Origin: Dyella psychrodurans
Lineage (GTDB): Bacteria > Pseudomonadota > Gammaproteobacteria > Xanthomonadales > Rhodanobacteraceae
DNA: 64,000 nucleotides
NCBI RefSeq assembly: GCF_003363265.1
Contig: NZ_QRBF01000006.1
Coordinates: 1-64,000 of the forward strand
Direction of reading: 5' to 3'
Program-made: the position numbers and the translations under genes
Shown: piece by piece, positions 17,192-25,505 of the stretch
Numbering within the stretch: the first letter of the stretch is position 1
How the letters are laid out: every line of letters starts with the position of its first letter
The notes under the pieces: model-generated
The model's database searches: none
Told to the model about the DNA's origin: nothing
Seen by the model: the letters and a program-made list of their open reading frames with translations, nothing else

Positions 17192-17216
17192 TGTCTGCTG
17201 CGGGTCGAAAGCGGAC
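17192..17216. repeat. family A palindromic repeat, copy 1
   Basis: tgtctgctgcgggtcgaaagcggacc. It has the family core (gtcYgct...ggtcgaaagcggac), just past the 3' end of the DUF4019 gene on the minus strand. Confidence 0.75.
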
Positions 17217-17228
17217 CTTCCGACGATT

Positions 17229-17729
17229 TCAAAGCTGCGCCTTGAATTGCTTGGATATGAAGTAGCCGACCACCTTCCACTGGCCCTGATCTTTCTGAAA
17301 CACAACCTTCTCTTCAACCGTCGCGTTCACGAACGTGGTTTCGAAGCCAATGGCCGCATACTCACCGGGCGGCGCGTTCGCAAGGTGATCCGTAAAACCG
17401 AATCCCTTGATTTTTCGATCCTTGGCCTCGCCTAACGCGCTTCGAGTTACATGGAGGATGGCTGTCCACGCTTCGGCATTGCTTGTCGCTTTCAAGGCCG
17501 GGCCTGCATTGGCCCATGTTTCTTCAAAGCGCCCTGCATCGATTTCACTTAAAAAAACTTTGGCAGCGGCGTAGGCCACACGCTCCTGATCTTCCGTTCC
17601 CGCGCTCGTATTACCTTGCGCGCTTGCAGACTGATCATTGGATGGAGGTGACGAGCAGGCCAGCATGCAAGCTTGGATCATGACGAAGAGTGCAAGCCTA
17701 ACGGCGTGGGAAACTGGGCGGCCCATCAT
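17229..17729 (-). CDS. DUF4019-like lipoprotein
   Basis: A 166-residue protein with a lipoprotein signal (lipobox around LACS, Cys near residue 25) and a Ser/Asn/Gln-rich tether. Residues 52-166 read as a DUF4019 domain: ayaaAKVFLSEIDAGRFEETW, ALGEAKDRKIKGFG, PPGEYAAIGFETTFV and the ending GQWKVVGYFIS, a cone-shaped alpha+beta fold found in periplasmic proteins of unknown function. It is the first of a long run of minus-strand accessory genes. The last codons abut a family A repeat. Base composition is less GC-rich than the core genes to the left. Confidence 0.8.
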   Translation of the reverse strand: MMGRPVSHAVRLALFVMIQACMLACSSPPSNDQSASAQGNTSAGTEDQERVAYAAAKVFLSEIDAGRFEETWANAGPALKATSNAEAWTAILHVTRSALGEAKDRKIKGFGFTDHLANAPPGEYAAIGFETTFVNATVEEKVVFQKDQGQWKVVGYFISKQFKAQL

Positions 17730-17795
17730 GTCGTCCTGTGTTAATGAAGTGACGAAAGCGTTTTGGAGAGGTTGCCGCCGCTAACGGCACCCATG

Positions 17796-17810
17796 GGCCG
17801 AAAGCAGACC
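17796..17810. repeat. family A repeat, partial copy 2
   Basis: ggccgaaagcagacc: only the right half of the family A core is recognisable, in the gap between the DUF4019 gene and the next gene. Confidence 0.4.
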
Positions 17811-17841
17811 TTAACGGTCCAGCTAGCCAGTCATACCGGCT

Positions 17842-18147
17842 TCACGAGGCCCAAACAACAAGCACACGTATACCAATCGCTAATGGACAAAGAACTAGCA
17901 AGATAAGACATGTGCGGCGATGACGATGCCTAATACAAAACGCGAAGTAGGTGATTGCAGAGATGATCGCAACTGGGACCAACGCGACCAGGAATAAGTT
18001 TGCGTCAGAAATGGGGCCACATGTACGACCGAGCTGGCGAACACCGTCACAATGCACACCGACTGCGTAGGGGAGCATGACGTAAACGAAACATGCCGCA
18101 GCGAGAGCCAGCGCGACGTTGGCAACCGTTAGTAGTCGAAACAGCAT
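17842..18147 (-). CDS. small membrane protein, three helices, unknown
   Basis: A 101-residue protein with three hydrophobic segments (about residues 5-29, 50-71 and 78-99). Two cysteines sit in the loop between the first and second (HCDGVRQLGRTCG), so a periplasmic disulfide is possible. A basic RHRHRR stretch before the third helix suggests a cytoplasmic loop there. No family was recognised. The start ATG is preceded by a run of purines (ggggggcaa). A 58-base hairpin containing a family A repeat lies 15 bases upstream. Confidence 0.6.
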   Translation of the reverse strand: MLFRLLTVANVALALAAACFVYVMLPYAVGVHCDGVRQLGRTCGPISDANLFLVALVPVAIISAITYFAFCIRHRHRRTCLILLVLCPLAIGIRVLVVWAS

Positions 18148-18161
18148 TTGCCCCCCAAAAG

Positions 18162-18219
18162 CCTGAGTTAAGGCCCGCCACTATGTCTGGCACGGGTCGA
18201 AAGCGGACCTTAGCTCAGG
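18162..18219. repeat. family A repeat, copy 3, within a 58-base hairpin
   Basis: The family A core (tgtctggcacgggtcgaaagcggacc, 18184-18209) is nested in 17-base outer arms at 18162-18178 and 18203-18219 that match at 15 of 17 positions. The outer arms include cttaactcagg-type words on the minus strand, which recall integron attC arms without showing the full core sites. The 240-base gap 18148-18387 holds nothing else. Confidence 0.7.
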
Positions 18220-18387
18220 GGCCCAACCGGCTCCATAGTCAACCAATAGCTAACACAACTCCGGCGCACAAAAGGTCATAGATGTTCGAAGAACGAGGCG
18301 CATCTAAGATCTCGTCCACGCGTAATGGCACGCATTGCCCCTCAGGAAACATCGGCACACCGATCGATTGAATTTGAGGAACGTCGC

Positions 18388-18891
18388 TTAAAACCCATCA
18401 CTCTTCGTTGGCGTTTCCGATACGAAAGCAGTGCTTGATGCCGGCCTGGCCTTTACGAAGTACAACGCGCCGTACTTAAACCAGTTAATCGTGACCGGTA
18501 CTTGCGCCGTACCAGTGGAGTCGGAGTTGCTGGCGCCCGGTGAAGGGAGCGGAGCGACGATCCTCTGGGAAGCGACGTATTCGGGGCTGACAACCACCAC
18601 AAGATCAGCGCCGACCTTTTGACCCTGAGCCATCGCGCCGTTTTCACTTTGTTGCGTACTTGCCGTAAATGCGGAATAACCGATTAGAGCGTAGCCATGG
18701 GCTTCATATTCGGAAACAATCTGCGGGGAATACGCAGCAACATGATCCATGAGTGGTACACCCGGACTTGGGCTAACTCGCGTCGCTGAGACATTCACGG
18801 GCTCGCGTCCCGGAATCGGGTGGTAGAACTGTTGATACCCACTGGCGCATCCGCTGAGCACTAAAACTGCAAACAAAGTTGCACGCTTCAT
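18388..18891 (-). CDS. lipoprotein of unknown function
   Basis: A 167-residue lipoprotein starting MKRATLFAVLVLSGCAS; the lipobox LSGC places the lipidated Cys near residue 15. The mature protein is about 150 residues with EYEAHGYALIGYSAFTAS, a QGQKVGADLVVVVSPEY strand and a Ser/Thr-rich region near 115-125. The pattern 'long name-less lipoprotein with GYALIGYSxF' recurs in proteobacteria but I cannot name a family. The start is fixed by the signal peptide and an aaagga ribosome site 8-9 bases upstream; an upstream in-frame ATG at 18933 is unlikely. Confidence 0.7.
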   Translation of the reverse strand: MKRATLFAVLVLSGCASGYQQFYHPIPGREPVNVSATRVSPSPGVPLMDHVAAYSPQIVSEYEAHGYALIGYSAFTASTQQSENGAMAQGQKVGADLVVVVSPEYVASQRIVAPLPSPGASNSDSTGTAQVPVTINWFKYGALYFVKARPASSTAFVSETPTKSDGF

Positions 18892-19123
18892 AAGTACATT
18901 TCCTTTGCGTTTGGGTGAAGGATTACATTCCAATAGGAAGCCGCGTTGGTCCCGATTCTACGGCAAACCGCAGACCGCATCTTCAGGCCAATCGAACGAG
19001 ATTCCCCTTCGTTCGATGGCGAACGGTTAAAGCCTGACAAAGCTTTGTCACCACGGCAAGCTCCTCAGCATCCATGACTCAGCGGAAGCTCCGTCATTTT
19101 TTTGCTGGTGCGAAGAAATGGCT

Positions 19124-19145
19124 TGCTTGGGTCGAAAGCTGACAT
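19124..19145. repeat. family A repeat, partial copy 4
   Basis: gcttgggtcgaaagctgacat: a degraded copy in the 306-base gap 18892-19197, where nothing else was recognised. Confidence 0.5.
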
Positions 19146-19197
19146 AGCAAAACGACGCTCTCTTTCAATGCAATCTTTGCGTTCCGCGCTTCGTGAT

Positions 19198-19782
19198 TCA
19201 TGATATCCAGCTGCTACAAGGCTGTTTGTCCTGCACCCATCCTTTGGACGTCATCTTGAACATTACGGCACCGCCGTGACCACAGAGGCCACCGCATACG
19301 AATGAGAACGTGAGCATTGCAGTGTCATGCGCCTCGTTGAAGCTGATCGCCGATAGCGTCATTAGGCCGTTGGCGATACCCGCGTTTACGGCGGCACCCA
19401 CCGACCCGCCTTTCGCGATGAGGTCGCCCGGGTCCACCGGCTGCCAGCGCTTGAGGTCCACCAGCTTGACCCTCGTAAACGATGAAAGGGCGCTATTGAG
19501 ATCCGAGTCTGAGGTGCCTGTGATCCAGTGGACGGCCCTTCCCGTCCCGCCGCTTGCGCATTCGTTGTACTGCCTGATGTCTTCCGGTGTGGGTCGAACC
19601 GCAGTATTGGCGACATTCATCGGCACATCGTCCTTTCCCATCCATTGAGCCAGGAAAGCGCTATAGATCTCCCTGGCATCGCTGGTGCGGTTGACCGTCG
19701 TTTCGTCTGCCAAGCATCTCGCCGCATGCACTCCCATCCATGCCACTGCGGCGATCGTCAAACACTTCACTGCTCGACTCAT
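19198..19782 (-). CDS. exported protein of unknown function
   Basis: A 194-residue protein with an N-terminal signal peptide (hydrophobic residues 6-25, AARCLADE at the likely cleavage site). The middle is polar, and the last 40 residues include FSFVCGGLCGHGGAVMFKM and a second pair of cysteines (about QPCSSW), so disulfides are likely in the periplasm. The end resembles uncharacterised exported proteins with a CGGLCGHG motif. An aggagggggt ribosome site directly precedes ATG 19782, which rules out the longer upstream frame. No function can be proposed. Confidence 0.65.
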   Translation of the reverse strand: MSRAVKCLTIAAVAWMGVHAARCLADETTVNRTSDAREIYSAFLAQWMGKDDVPMNVANTAVRPTPEDIRQYNECASGGTGRAVHWITGTSDSDLNSALSSFTRVKLVDLKRWQPVDPGDLIAKGGSVGAAVNAGIANGLMTLSAISFNEAHDTAMLTFSFVCGGLCGHGGAVMFKMTSKGWVQDKQPCSSWIS

Positions 19783-19827
19783 ACCCCCTCCTGCTATCGA
19801 CTGGTTCGATACGGCGTTGTTCGCAAA

Positions 19828-19853
19828 GTCCACATTGGGTCGGAAGTGGACAT
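19828..19853. repeat. family A repeat, copy 5, with compensating changes
   Basis: gtccacattgggtcggaagtggacat. Compared with the consensus gtccgctt...aagcggac, the left arm has G to A and the right arm the matching C to T, so the stem gtccac/gtggac is kept. It lies 46 bases upstream of the 19782 start. Confidence 0.75.
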
Positions 19854-19865
19854 CGCAGTTCCAGC

Positions 19866-20117
19866 CTAAATGGGCTTCAAATCATCCGGAAACCGGGAAG
19901 CAAAGTCCCGGTCTCCCCTATCCAAAGCTCGCATGCTACGGCGCCACGCCCTGTTTAGATGCGCATATACGTGGCCAAGATCTATTCGTAGATTATTTTC
20001 GTCATAGGTCACATCTTCCTCGATTTCCTTAATGAGGTTGGCCAGGTGTTCCTTCGCGTCTTCAAGTTCACACATGAACTCGGACCACTGCACAGGCTGA
20101 AGATTTCGATCAATCAT
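19866..20117 (-). CDS. small acidic helical protein, unknown
   Basis: An 83-residue, charged, soluble protein predicted to be mostly helical (ELEDAKEHLANLIKEIEEDV and YAHLNRAWRRSMRALDRGD). No signal peptide or membrane segment. No family recognised; the size and charge are like small immunity or regulator proteins, but nothing proves this. It is flanked on both sides by family A repeats and lies in the same orientation as its neighbours. Confidence 0.5.
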   Translation of the reverse strand: MIDRNLQPVQWSEFMCELEDAKEHLANLIKEIEEDVTYDENNLRIDLGHVYAHLNRAWRRSMRALDRGDRDFASRFPDDLKPI

Positions 20118-20153
20118 CTGTCGCCTTGATCGCTGAGGGCTTTGAATGAAAAG

Positions 20154-20177
20154 GTCTGCTCGGGGTCGAAAGCGGAC
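20154..20177. repeat. family A repeat, copy 6
   Basis: gtctgctcggggtcgaaagcggac, between the genes ending at 19866/starting at 20117 and the gene ending at 20180; it ends two bases before that gene's stop codon. Confidence 0.75.
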
Positions 20178-20179
20178 GC

Positions 20180-20440
20180 CTACTCGATGCCTAAAACCTT
20201 CTCAAGTTTGGCCGCAAGATCGTTGAACTGGCCACCCCACCCACAGTCCATCGAGAGTTCCTGAAGATTAGCCGTTGGCAAGAGCAACTCTCTTATTTTA
20301 TTGACCGAGAGATTGGCGAGGATCGCGTCTAAGTCACGAAGCGCCTCGGAACGGTCGCCATACGTGCCACCTTCGCCTCCTGCCTCTACTCTCACCCTTA
20401 GTTCCAAAAGGATGGCACGAGCCGTGGAATCGATGTCCAT
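20180..20440 (-). CDS. small soluble protein, unknown
   Basis: An 86-residue soluble protein, mostly helical, starting MDIDSTARAILLELRVRVEA and ending KLEKVLGIE. A GGEGGTYGDRSEALRD loop and a single Cys in DCGWGGQFND are the only notable features. No signal peptide. It resembles the size and helical nature of the gene at 19866 without obvious sequence likeness. Flanked by family A repeats at both ends; the stop codon is two bases from copy 6. Confidence 0.5.
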   Translation of the reverse strand: MDIDSTARAILLELRVRVEAGGEGGTYGDRSEALRDLDAILANLSVNKIRELLLPTANLQELSMDCGWGGQFNDLAAKLEKVLGIE

Positions 20441-20510
20441 GAAAGCTAATCACCTAATGGGTGGTCACGCAATCCAAAGCAAACCAGACGTTCATTGCAT
20501 ACGTGAAGAG

Positions 20511-20534
20511 ATCCGCTTTGGGTCGGAAGCAGAC
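20511..20534. repeat. family A repeat, copy 7
   Basis: atccgctttgggtcggaagcagac, in the 147-base gap between two minus-strand genes. Confidence 0.7.
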
Positions 20535-20587
20535 GTTGAGCTTGGGCATTCAATAACCGGATTCACACCCTCTATTTAAAACCCTGT

Positions 20588-21067
20588 CTATCGAGTGGAC
20601 TTCCGCCCGTCAACTGTCGCAAGGGTGCTGATTGCCAAGACCACGAGGGCGGCAAGGGGAATTGCCTCTCCTGCGATCAAGCCCAATAGGATTAACAGAA
20701 ATCGCCCTGGTTCCTCGCTAAATGTGGGCAGGTGATTAATACACAGAAACCAGATTTCCCGCCCCACCAAAATTGCGGGTATTCCACCGAATAACCACAT
20801 AGCAAATACTCCGGGAAGTCCGGCACGGCCCGACACGAGTCCGTCAAACAAGGCAACGCGTGAGCGAACCATGTCTTCCGGCGCAAAACTGGATGGTCGA
20901 ATGGGCGCTTGCGGCCTCGGCTCCGGTCGCAAAACGGAAACCAAGGTATCCGAGGAGGTGTGCTCCCGATGCTGTTCTCTGCACTCTTCGGGTGTTAGCC
21001 GTTCCAGATTGCCCTTCGGATCATCAACGACAAAAGATTTGCCGCCGATCTTCAGTTCGTTAGACAT
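20588..21067 (-). CDS. membrane protein with two helices, unknown
   Basis: A 159-residue protein. The first 80 residues are soluble and polar (KIGGKSFVVDDPKGNLERLT, then a Pro/Arg-rich stretch), and the C-terminal half has two or three hydrophobic segments (about residues 85-110 and 122-152). No family was recognised. The start ATG is preceded by ctaggggg. The layout, a cytoplasmic head and a membrane tail, is common among accessory genes of unknown function. Confidence 0.55.
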   Translation of the reverse strand: MSNELKIGGKSFVVDDPKGNLERLTPEECREQHREHTSSDTLVSVLRPEPRPQAPIRPSSFAPEDMVRSRVALFDGLVSGRAGLPGVFAMWLFGGIPAILVGREIWFLCINHLPTFSEEPGRFLLILLGLIAGEAIPLAALVVLAISTLATVDGRKSTR

Positions 21068-21105
21068 GAAGCCCCCTAGTCATCGGATTTCCTTGCAGCT
21101 GATTG

Positions 21106-21131
21106 TGTCCGCTTCGGGTCGAAAGCGGACT
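21106..21131. repeat. family A repeat, copy 8 (near-consensus)
   Basis: tgtccgcttcgggtcgaaagcggact: 8-bp perfect stem gtccgctt/aagcggac around cgggtcga. It is one of the best-preserved copies and lies between two minus-strand genes. Confidence 0.85.
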
Positions 21132-21190
21132 TCTGGCTTGCACGCGATCTATCGCCCCCGGCACCGCTTAGGACCAGCTTTGCATAGCAA

Positions 21191-21937
21191 TCACTTCCCC
21201 GCCTTGGCCTGCAACTCCCTGACATAACCAAGCTCGTCGATCGACCTCTGATCTCCCGGACTGATGCTGAGGCAGGCGTTGTATTTCTGTGCCGCCTCGT
21301 CGAGCTTGTGAAGCTCGACCAGCACGTAGCCTTGGCCACGCAGGGCATGGCAGCGGAGCGTGATCTTTTGCTCGGGCGGCGCAAATTCGGCGGCGCCATC
21401 CGCACTCTGAAACGTATCCAGCGCGCTTGACCAGTTCTTTTCGTTTTCGTAGACATTCCCAAGCTCGGAGAGAAATTGGGAATTGAAAGGCGAGAGTGCC
21501 AGCGCTTGCTTAAGGCTTGCTTCGGCATGAACCAGGTCATCCATGGAGCCGTACGCGTAGCCACGAAGGTAATAAGCCATCGCCCAATTGGGCTTGCTCA
21601 ACACCACCGAATTTTTATGGTTACTGGAAGCGATGCCCGAATAGAGGAACGCCTCCGTCAGGGTTTCGGCGCAATAGACTTGCTCTTTGCTATGGGCGTA
21701 GGCCGTTTCGTAGGCGTGGATGACTTGCGCAAGCGGGCCGTTGATGGCATCGGCATTCATGCCCGCCTTGATCTGGGCCTTGGCCTGCTGCAGGAGCTGC
21801 TCCTGGGCGGCATCGTCAACCGGCGAATTGGCCGATGTTCCAGGCGGTGGCGCAGCAGGCGCCGCCTGCGCACAACAAGCCGCGCCCCATCCCAACGCAA
21901 GCAAGACAAACCCCATCCGCAAGAACGCAGCCGCCAT
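21191..21937 (-). CDS. exported TPR-repeat protein
   Basis: A 248-residue protein with a signal peptide (to about residue 24, ACCAQA) and a Pro/Ser linker. Residues 95-235 contain tetratricopeptide-like repeats: NWAMAYYLRGYAYGSMDDLV, AEASLKQALALSPFNSQFL, and KLDEAAQKYNACLSISPGDQ. Such proteins act as periplasmic scaffolds. The next gene on the same strand (22137-23720) is another exported TPR protein, so the two may work together. It stands between family A repeats copies 8 and 9, and its base composition is closer to the core genome than that of its small neighbours. Confidence 0.75.
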   Translation of the reverse strand: MAAAFLRMGFVLLALGWGAACCAQAAPAAPPPGTSANSPVDDAAQEQLLQQAKAQIKAGMNADAINGPLAQVIHAYETAYAHSKEQVYCAETLTEAFLYSGIASSNHKNSVVLSKPNWAMAYYLRGYAYGSMDDLVHAEASLKQALALSPFNSQFLSELGNVYENEKNWSSALDTFQSADGAAEFAPPEQKITLRCHALRGQGYVLVELHKLDEAAQKYNACLSISPGDQRSIDELGYVRELQAKAGK

Positions 21938-22086
21938 ACTTCCCCCGGTTCCATGGCCTGATTTTCTCGAAAAAGCCTAGTCCGACTTCGGTTTGCGGCG
22001 CAAGTAACGCGATGTAAGGTTTGCCGACATCGGGCTTGGCATTAACTACCCTTGTTGATCCCTGAGGTCATCGCAAAAATCGGAGC

Positions 22087-22110
22087 GTCCGCTTCGGGTC
22101 GAAAGCCGAC
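22087..22110. repeat. family A repeat, copy 9
   Basis: gtccgcttcgggtcgaaagccgac, one base off a perfect stem, in the gap between the two TPR-protein genes and next to a family B fragment. Confidence 0.75.
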
Positions 22111-22121
22111 ATTAGGTCTTG

Positions 22122-22155
22122 TTCCAACAAGTGAACCTAACCCCGGTTCTGTTCC
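22122..22155. repeat. family B repeat fragment overlapping the 3' end of a gene
   Basis: aacaagtgaacctaaccccggttctgttcc matches the right arm of family B (compare agaagtgaacctgacgccgtt at 35917). The stop codon of the TPR gene (22137-22139) and its last five codons (EQNRG) lie inside it. Confidence 0.55.
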
Positions 22156-23720
22156 GAGGGAGCCGCAACGCTAGTTGCATGTCGTTGCTGCTCAACTTGC
22201 AGTCCTTCACGCATCTCGTCCAATCGCTCCTTCCATTCGGGATCATTGCCGAAGCGCTTGTTGAACTCGTCGAAAGTATCTTTCAGCCCCGCGCGCGGCT
22301 GATCCATCTGAATGTTGCCGCGCAGGATCCATGCATCCGGGAGGTCGGGGAACTTGGCAATAGCCTCGTTGGATATGTCCCAGGCGTCGCTCCACTCGTG
22401 CTTCACGAAATGGATGTTGCCAAGCTCGATCAATTGCCACGACTCCTTGGGGTCGAGTTGGATGGCTTTCTTAAGGGCGATTTCAGCGCTCGGATAGTCG
22501 TGCATAGATTCGAGTGCAAAAGCTCGCGCTGAAAAGCCTGCGGATTCGGTTGGATCTTGCTTGATGACGATGTCTGCTTGCTGCACCGCCCACGCTGCGT
22601 CACCGAGACTTGTCAGACGCATCGAACGTTGCGACCGCGCGCGCGTTGCAGAAGGATTGAAACGAAGTGTTTCGGAAAGCAGGACCATGGCCAATGGGTC
22701 GGCCCCCGCGTCCGCAGCGGCGTCGCCGGCGTTCCACAAATTTCCGCTGGTAGTCACTTCGTCGAAGAGCTTCGAATAGCGAACAGTCTGTTGCTGAGCG
22801 CCGCAACCGCACTGATCGACCTCATAGAAAGCGGCATAGTTCTTGAGCACCGCAAGCATTGGATTCTTCTTTTCATTTGCGTGTGCGCGGTCTACGAGAT
22901 CCTGCATCGCCTTGATCGATCCATGCCAGCGCGGCTGCAGAACTAGCGTAGCCGTGTTGTAAACGGTGAAATCGGCCGGCGATTGCGCCAGCGCATCGTC
23001 GATGAAATGGGTGGCGTACTCGGTGTTTTCAGAGATATTGGCACCATAGATCAAGGCGACGTATGCAGGCATGACGTTCGGGTCCAACGAGATGGATCGG
23101 TACGCGTCGGTTTCTACATAGGCCAGCAGATCCCTCATCTTGTCCAGGCTGGCCTGGGGAGTGTCGTTTTCGTATTTTTCTCCGCGCGCACGCCTGGCCA
23201 TATCCATATAGAGCCAGGCGCTGGCTGCGTAGGCAAACGCACTCTGCGGATCGGCGCTTTTCCAATCATCCAAAAGAGGGCGAAGCTCCGTGGCATCGGC
23301 GGTAAAAGCATGGTCATAAATAAGGTTCAAACGGGACGGCGCAGAGGGATCGGTTTGCTGGGCCTTCAGGGCAGCTTTCATGCGCCCATCAAGTTTCGCG
23401 AATTGGCGAGAACGAATAAGCCCCTCAATCTCACTGACCGACATCAGCGGCTGAAAGCGATAGTGGCAATAGGCACGCACGGCAGCGGGCGTCCAGTGGC
23501 TTCCCGGTGGGTCCGGATAAGCGAGGCAGCGTTGCAACGGATCTTTGATCTGCTCGGCCGACTTGGCTTTGGCCATGAACTCGACGATGTCTTTGCGGGA
23601 GTAGCCAGGATTCTGGAGGGAGGCTCCGGAGGAATCCTGCGTTGCGGCCTGTGCGGCGATTGCAAAAACCGACATCCCAAACATGGCAGCACACGCAGCC
23701 CAGCGCCCGACACCTTGCAT
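22137..23720 (-). CDS. exported TPR/DUF4034-like protein
   Basis: A 527-residue protein with a signal peptide (hydrophobic to about residue 25, IAAQA). The N-terminal half (EIEGLIRSRQFAKLDGRMK) recalls DUF4034-type domains; the C-terminal half has TPR-like repeats (SAEIALKKAIQLDPKESWQL, EWSDAWDISNEAIAKFPDLP, then DAWILRGNIQMDQP). CGCGAQ in the middle may bind metal or form a disulfide. Probable periplasmic scaffold, role unknown. The start has cagggggcaggt just before ATG 23720; the longer frame from 23786 would put a basic tail before the signal peptide. The last codons derive from a repeat. Confidence 0.72.
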   Translation of the reverse strand: MQGVGRWAACAAMFGMSVFAIAAQAATQDSSGASLQNPGYSRKDIVEFMAKAKSAEQIKDPLQRCLAYPDPPGSHWTPAAVRAYCHYRFQPLMSVSEIEGLIRSRQFAKLDGRMKAALKAQQTDPSAPSRLNLIYDHAFTADATELRPLLDDWKSADPQSAFAYAASAWLYMDMARRARGEKYENDTPQASLDKMRDLLAYVETDAYRSISLDPNVMPAYVALIYGANISENTEYATHFIDDALAQSPADFTVYNTATLVLQPRWHGSIKAMQDLVDRAHANEKKNPMLAVLKNYAAFYEVDQCGCGAQQQTVRYSKLFDEVTTSGNLWNAGDAAADAGADPLAMVLLSETLRFNPSATRARSQRSMRLTSLGDAAWAVQQADIVIKQDPTESAGFSARAFALESMHDYPSAEIALKKAIQLDPKESWQLIELGNIHFVKHEWSDAWDISNEAIAKFPDLPDAWILRGNIQMDQPRAGLKDTFDEFNKRFGNDPEWKERLDEMREGLQVEQQRHATSVAAPSEQNRG

Positions 23721-23943
23721 ACCTGCCCCCTGTGGCGTTTTCGAGGATTTTCGCCGCCCCGACTCAATCCTTCGCGTAACGATCATAACCTTGATGTCAC
23801 CCGGGCGCTTTCACCCTCTCATTCGCCGCTACTGGCAGCAACGAAATTTTTGATTTGACCCTATCCAGAGCCTGACGGTGAAGCAAGCCCATTCTCTGGT
23901 CCGTCACGTCCGCTTGCGAACAATTTTGCTCGCTAGCCAAAAC

Positions 23944-23962
23944 TGTCCGCTTCGGGTTGCCG
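23944..23962. repeat. family A repeat, partial copy 10
   Basis: tgtccgcttcgggttgccg: left half only; a shorter acgtccgcttgcgaa fragment lies at about 23906. They sit in the 545-base gap 23721-24265, where no gene was found. Confidence 0.5.
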
Positions 23963-24187
23963 TTTCAATCGGCCAACGCAACACCTCAACGGTAGCGCAT
24001 GTAAGTGCTTAGAAGTCCGACGTTTTCCCCGGCTTACCATGGAAGGATCGTCCCACCGTATCGCACCTTAAATTTAAGTGCTTCCAAGCATCTAGCTATC
24101 GTTTGATGAGCCCGGGTCATAGGCACCATCACAACACGCATCCGTTTCGTCAGTCTTCGGGTGTTGCATTGACCCGTTGAGCACGCA

Positions 24188-24202
24188 GTGGAAAGCGGAC
24201 AT
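24188..24202. repeat. family A repeat, partial copy 11
   Basis: gtggaaagcggacat: right half only, in the same gap, 64 bases from the end of the permease gene. Confidence 0.5.
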
Positions 24203-24265
24203 TCTCGCGCTATGGCAAATAGTCCTTCGCGTGCACTTTTCTCACTCATGAGCACATCATCAGGC

Positions 24266-25495
24266 TCAAACCGATCGTGTCGCCACGACCGGCGGCACGT
24301 TGGAAGCACGGCGCGCCGGCACCAGTACTGCGACCTGACCGAGCACAAGCATGGCAAGTACGCCTATTGCCACGTAGAACAGCGGAAGATGCATCATCTC
24401 GTAATGCTTCATCAGCCATGCGTTGAGGCCAACGGCACACAGCGCGCCGATTACCGCGCCGCCTCCGGCGATCAGCAGGATCTCAATCTGAAAGTAACGC
24501 AGTATGTCGACCTTTCTCGCGCCAAGTGCTCGCCGCACCCCAATCTGCCGATGCCGCTGGCCAACCCAGAAACTGGTCAGTCCGACGACGCCTGCGGCGG
24601 TAACACTCAGCAGAATGACGCAAATCACGGCCATCAGCAGCGCGACACCGCGCTCCTCGTCATACATGCCGGCACGCTGTTCGGAGAAAGAATGGATACC
24701 GGCACCGGGGGGCATGTGACGCATGGGGTTCACCGCAAAAAGTGCCTTGCGTATGTCGCGTATCGCTTGATCCGTGCGGCCGCTACGCGCACGCACCACA
24801 TAGCCTGTCCAGAAGACATCTTTTCGTAACGGCTCGATCACCGAGTTATCGGCCCAGTTGCTGTCGTCAAAGCTCGGCGTCTTCAGCCGCTCGACGATGC
24901 CGACAATCGTAGCGGGCTTGCCGTCCTGATAGACCGTCTGGCCGAGTGCGTTGCCGCCCGGACAGAGTTGGTCGGCCAGGGATTTGCTCACGATGATCAC
25001 CGGCGAGCCCGGGAGTCCATGTCCGTGCCCGATCTCACTCGCGAAAAAGTCGCGGCCAGCGATCAGGCGGGCACCGAAGGTTTCCCGCAGGTGCTCGTCG
25101 CCGTAATAGTAAGCCGCATGCACGAATTTGCCTTTGCGATCCGCATCAAGGGAAATCTCGCCGTCTTCATCGCCCTGGAGCAACGGAAAGCCTGAGGTCG
25201 CAGCAGCGTCCTGCACATTCGACAGATTCCGTATTGCCTGGAGATCCGCGCGTTGCATGGCGTCGATCTTCTCGATCACGGTGGCATCATCGCCTGACAC
25301 CAAAGGTAGTTTCTGAAAAATGAAGATCAGGCCATCTTCGTCCAGACCCGACGTGCGGCGCATTCGTTCGATGCTATGTCCGATAATGAATAAAGCATTG
25401 GCGACAATCGCCAGCGTCAGCGCGATTTGCAACACGATGAGCAGCACGGAGGCCTTGTGTCGCCGCAAGGCCACGAGGATGGGATAGACGTTCAC
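24266..25495 (-). CDS. MacB/FtsX-type ABC transporter permease, second of a pair
   Basis: A 409-residue permease with one N-terminal helix (residues 14-40), a periplasmic domain of about 230 residues, and three C-terminal helices (about 285-395), the MacB_PCD plus FtsX plan. WVGQRHRQIGVRRALGARK is the typical coupling-helix region. GTG 25495 is chosen as start: it has an agga site at 7-base spacing and follows the upstream permease stop by 10 bases; the frame further upstream overlaps that gene. Works as half of a permease pair with 25506-26819; no ATPase or adaptor gene is seen nearby. Confidence 0.85.
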   Translation of the reverse strand: MNVYPILVALRRHKASVLLIVLQIALTLAIVANALFIIGHSIERMRRTSGLDEDGLIFIFQKLPLVSGDDATVIEKIDAMQRADLQAIRNLSNVQDAAATSGFPLLQGDEDGEISLDADRKGKFVHAAYYYGDEHLRETFGARLIAGRDFFASEIGHGHGLPGSPVIIVSKSLADQLCPGGNALGQTVYQDGKPATIVGIVERLKTPSFDDSNWADNSVIEPLRKDVFWTGYVVRARSGRTDQAIRDIRKALFAVNPMRHMPPGAGIHSFSEQRAGMYDEERGVALLMAVICVILLSVTAAGVVGLTSFWVGQRHRQIGVRRALGARKVDILRYFQIEILLIAGGGAVIGALCAVGLNAWLMKHYEMMHLPLFYVAIGVLAMLVLGQVAVLVPARRASNVPPVVATRSV

Positions 25496-25505
25496 GACGT
25501 GATCC

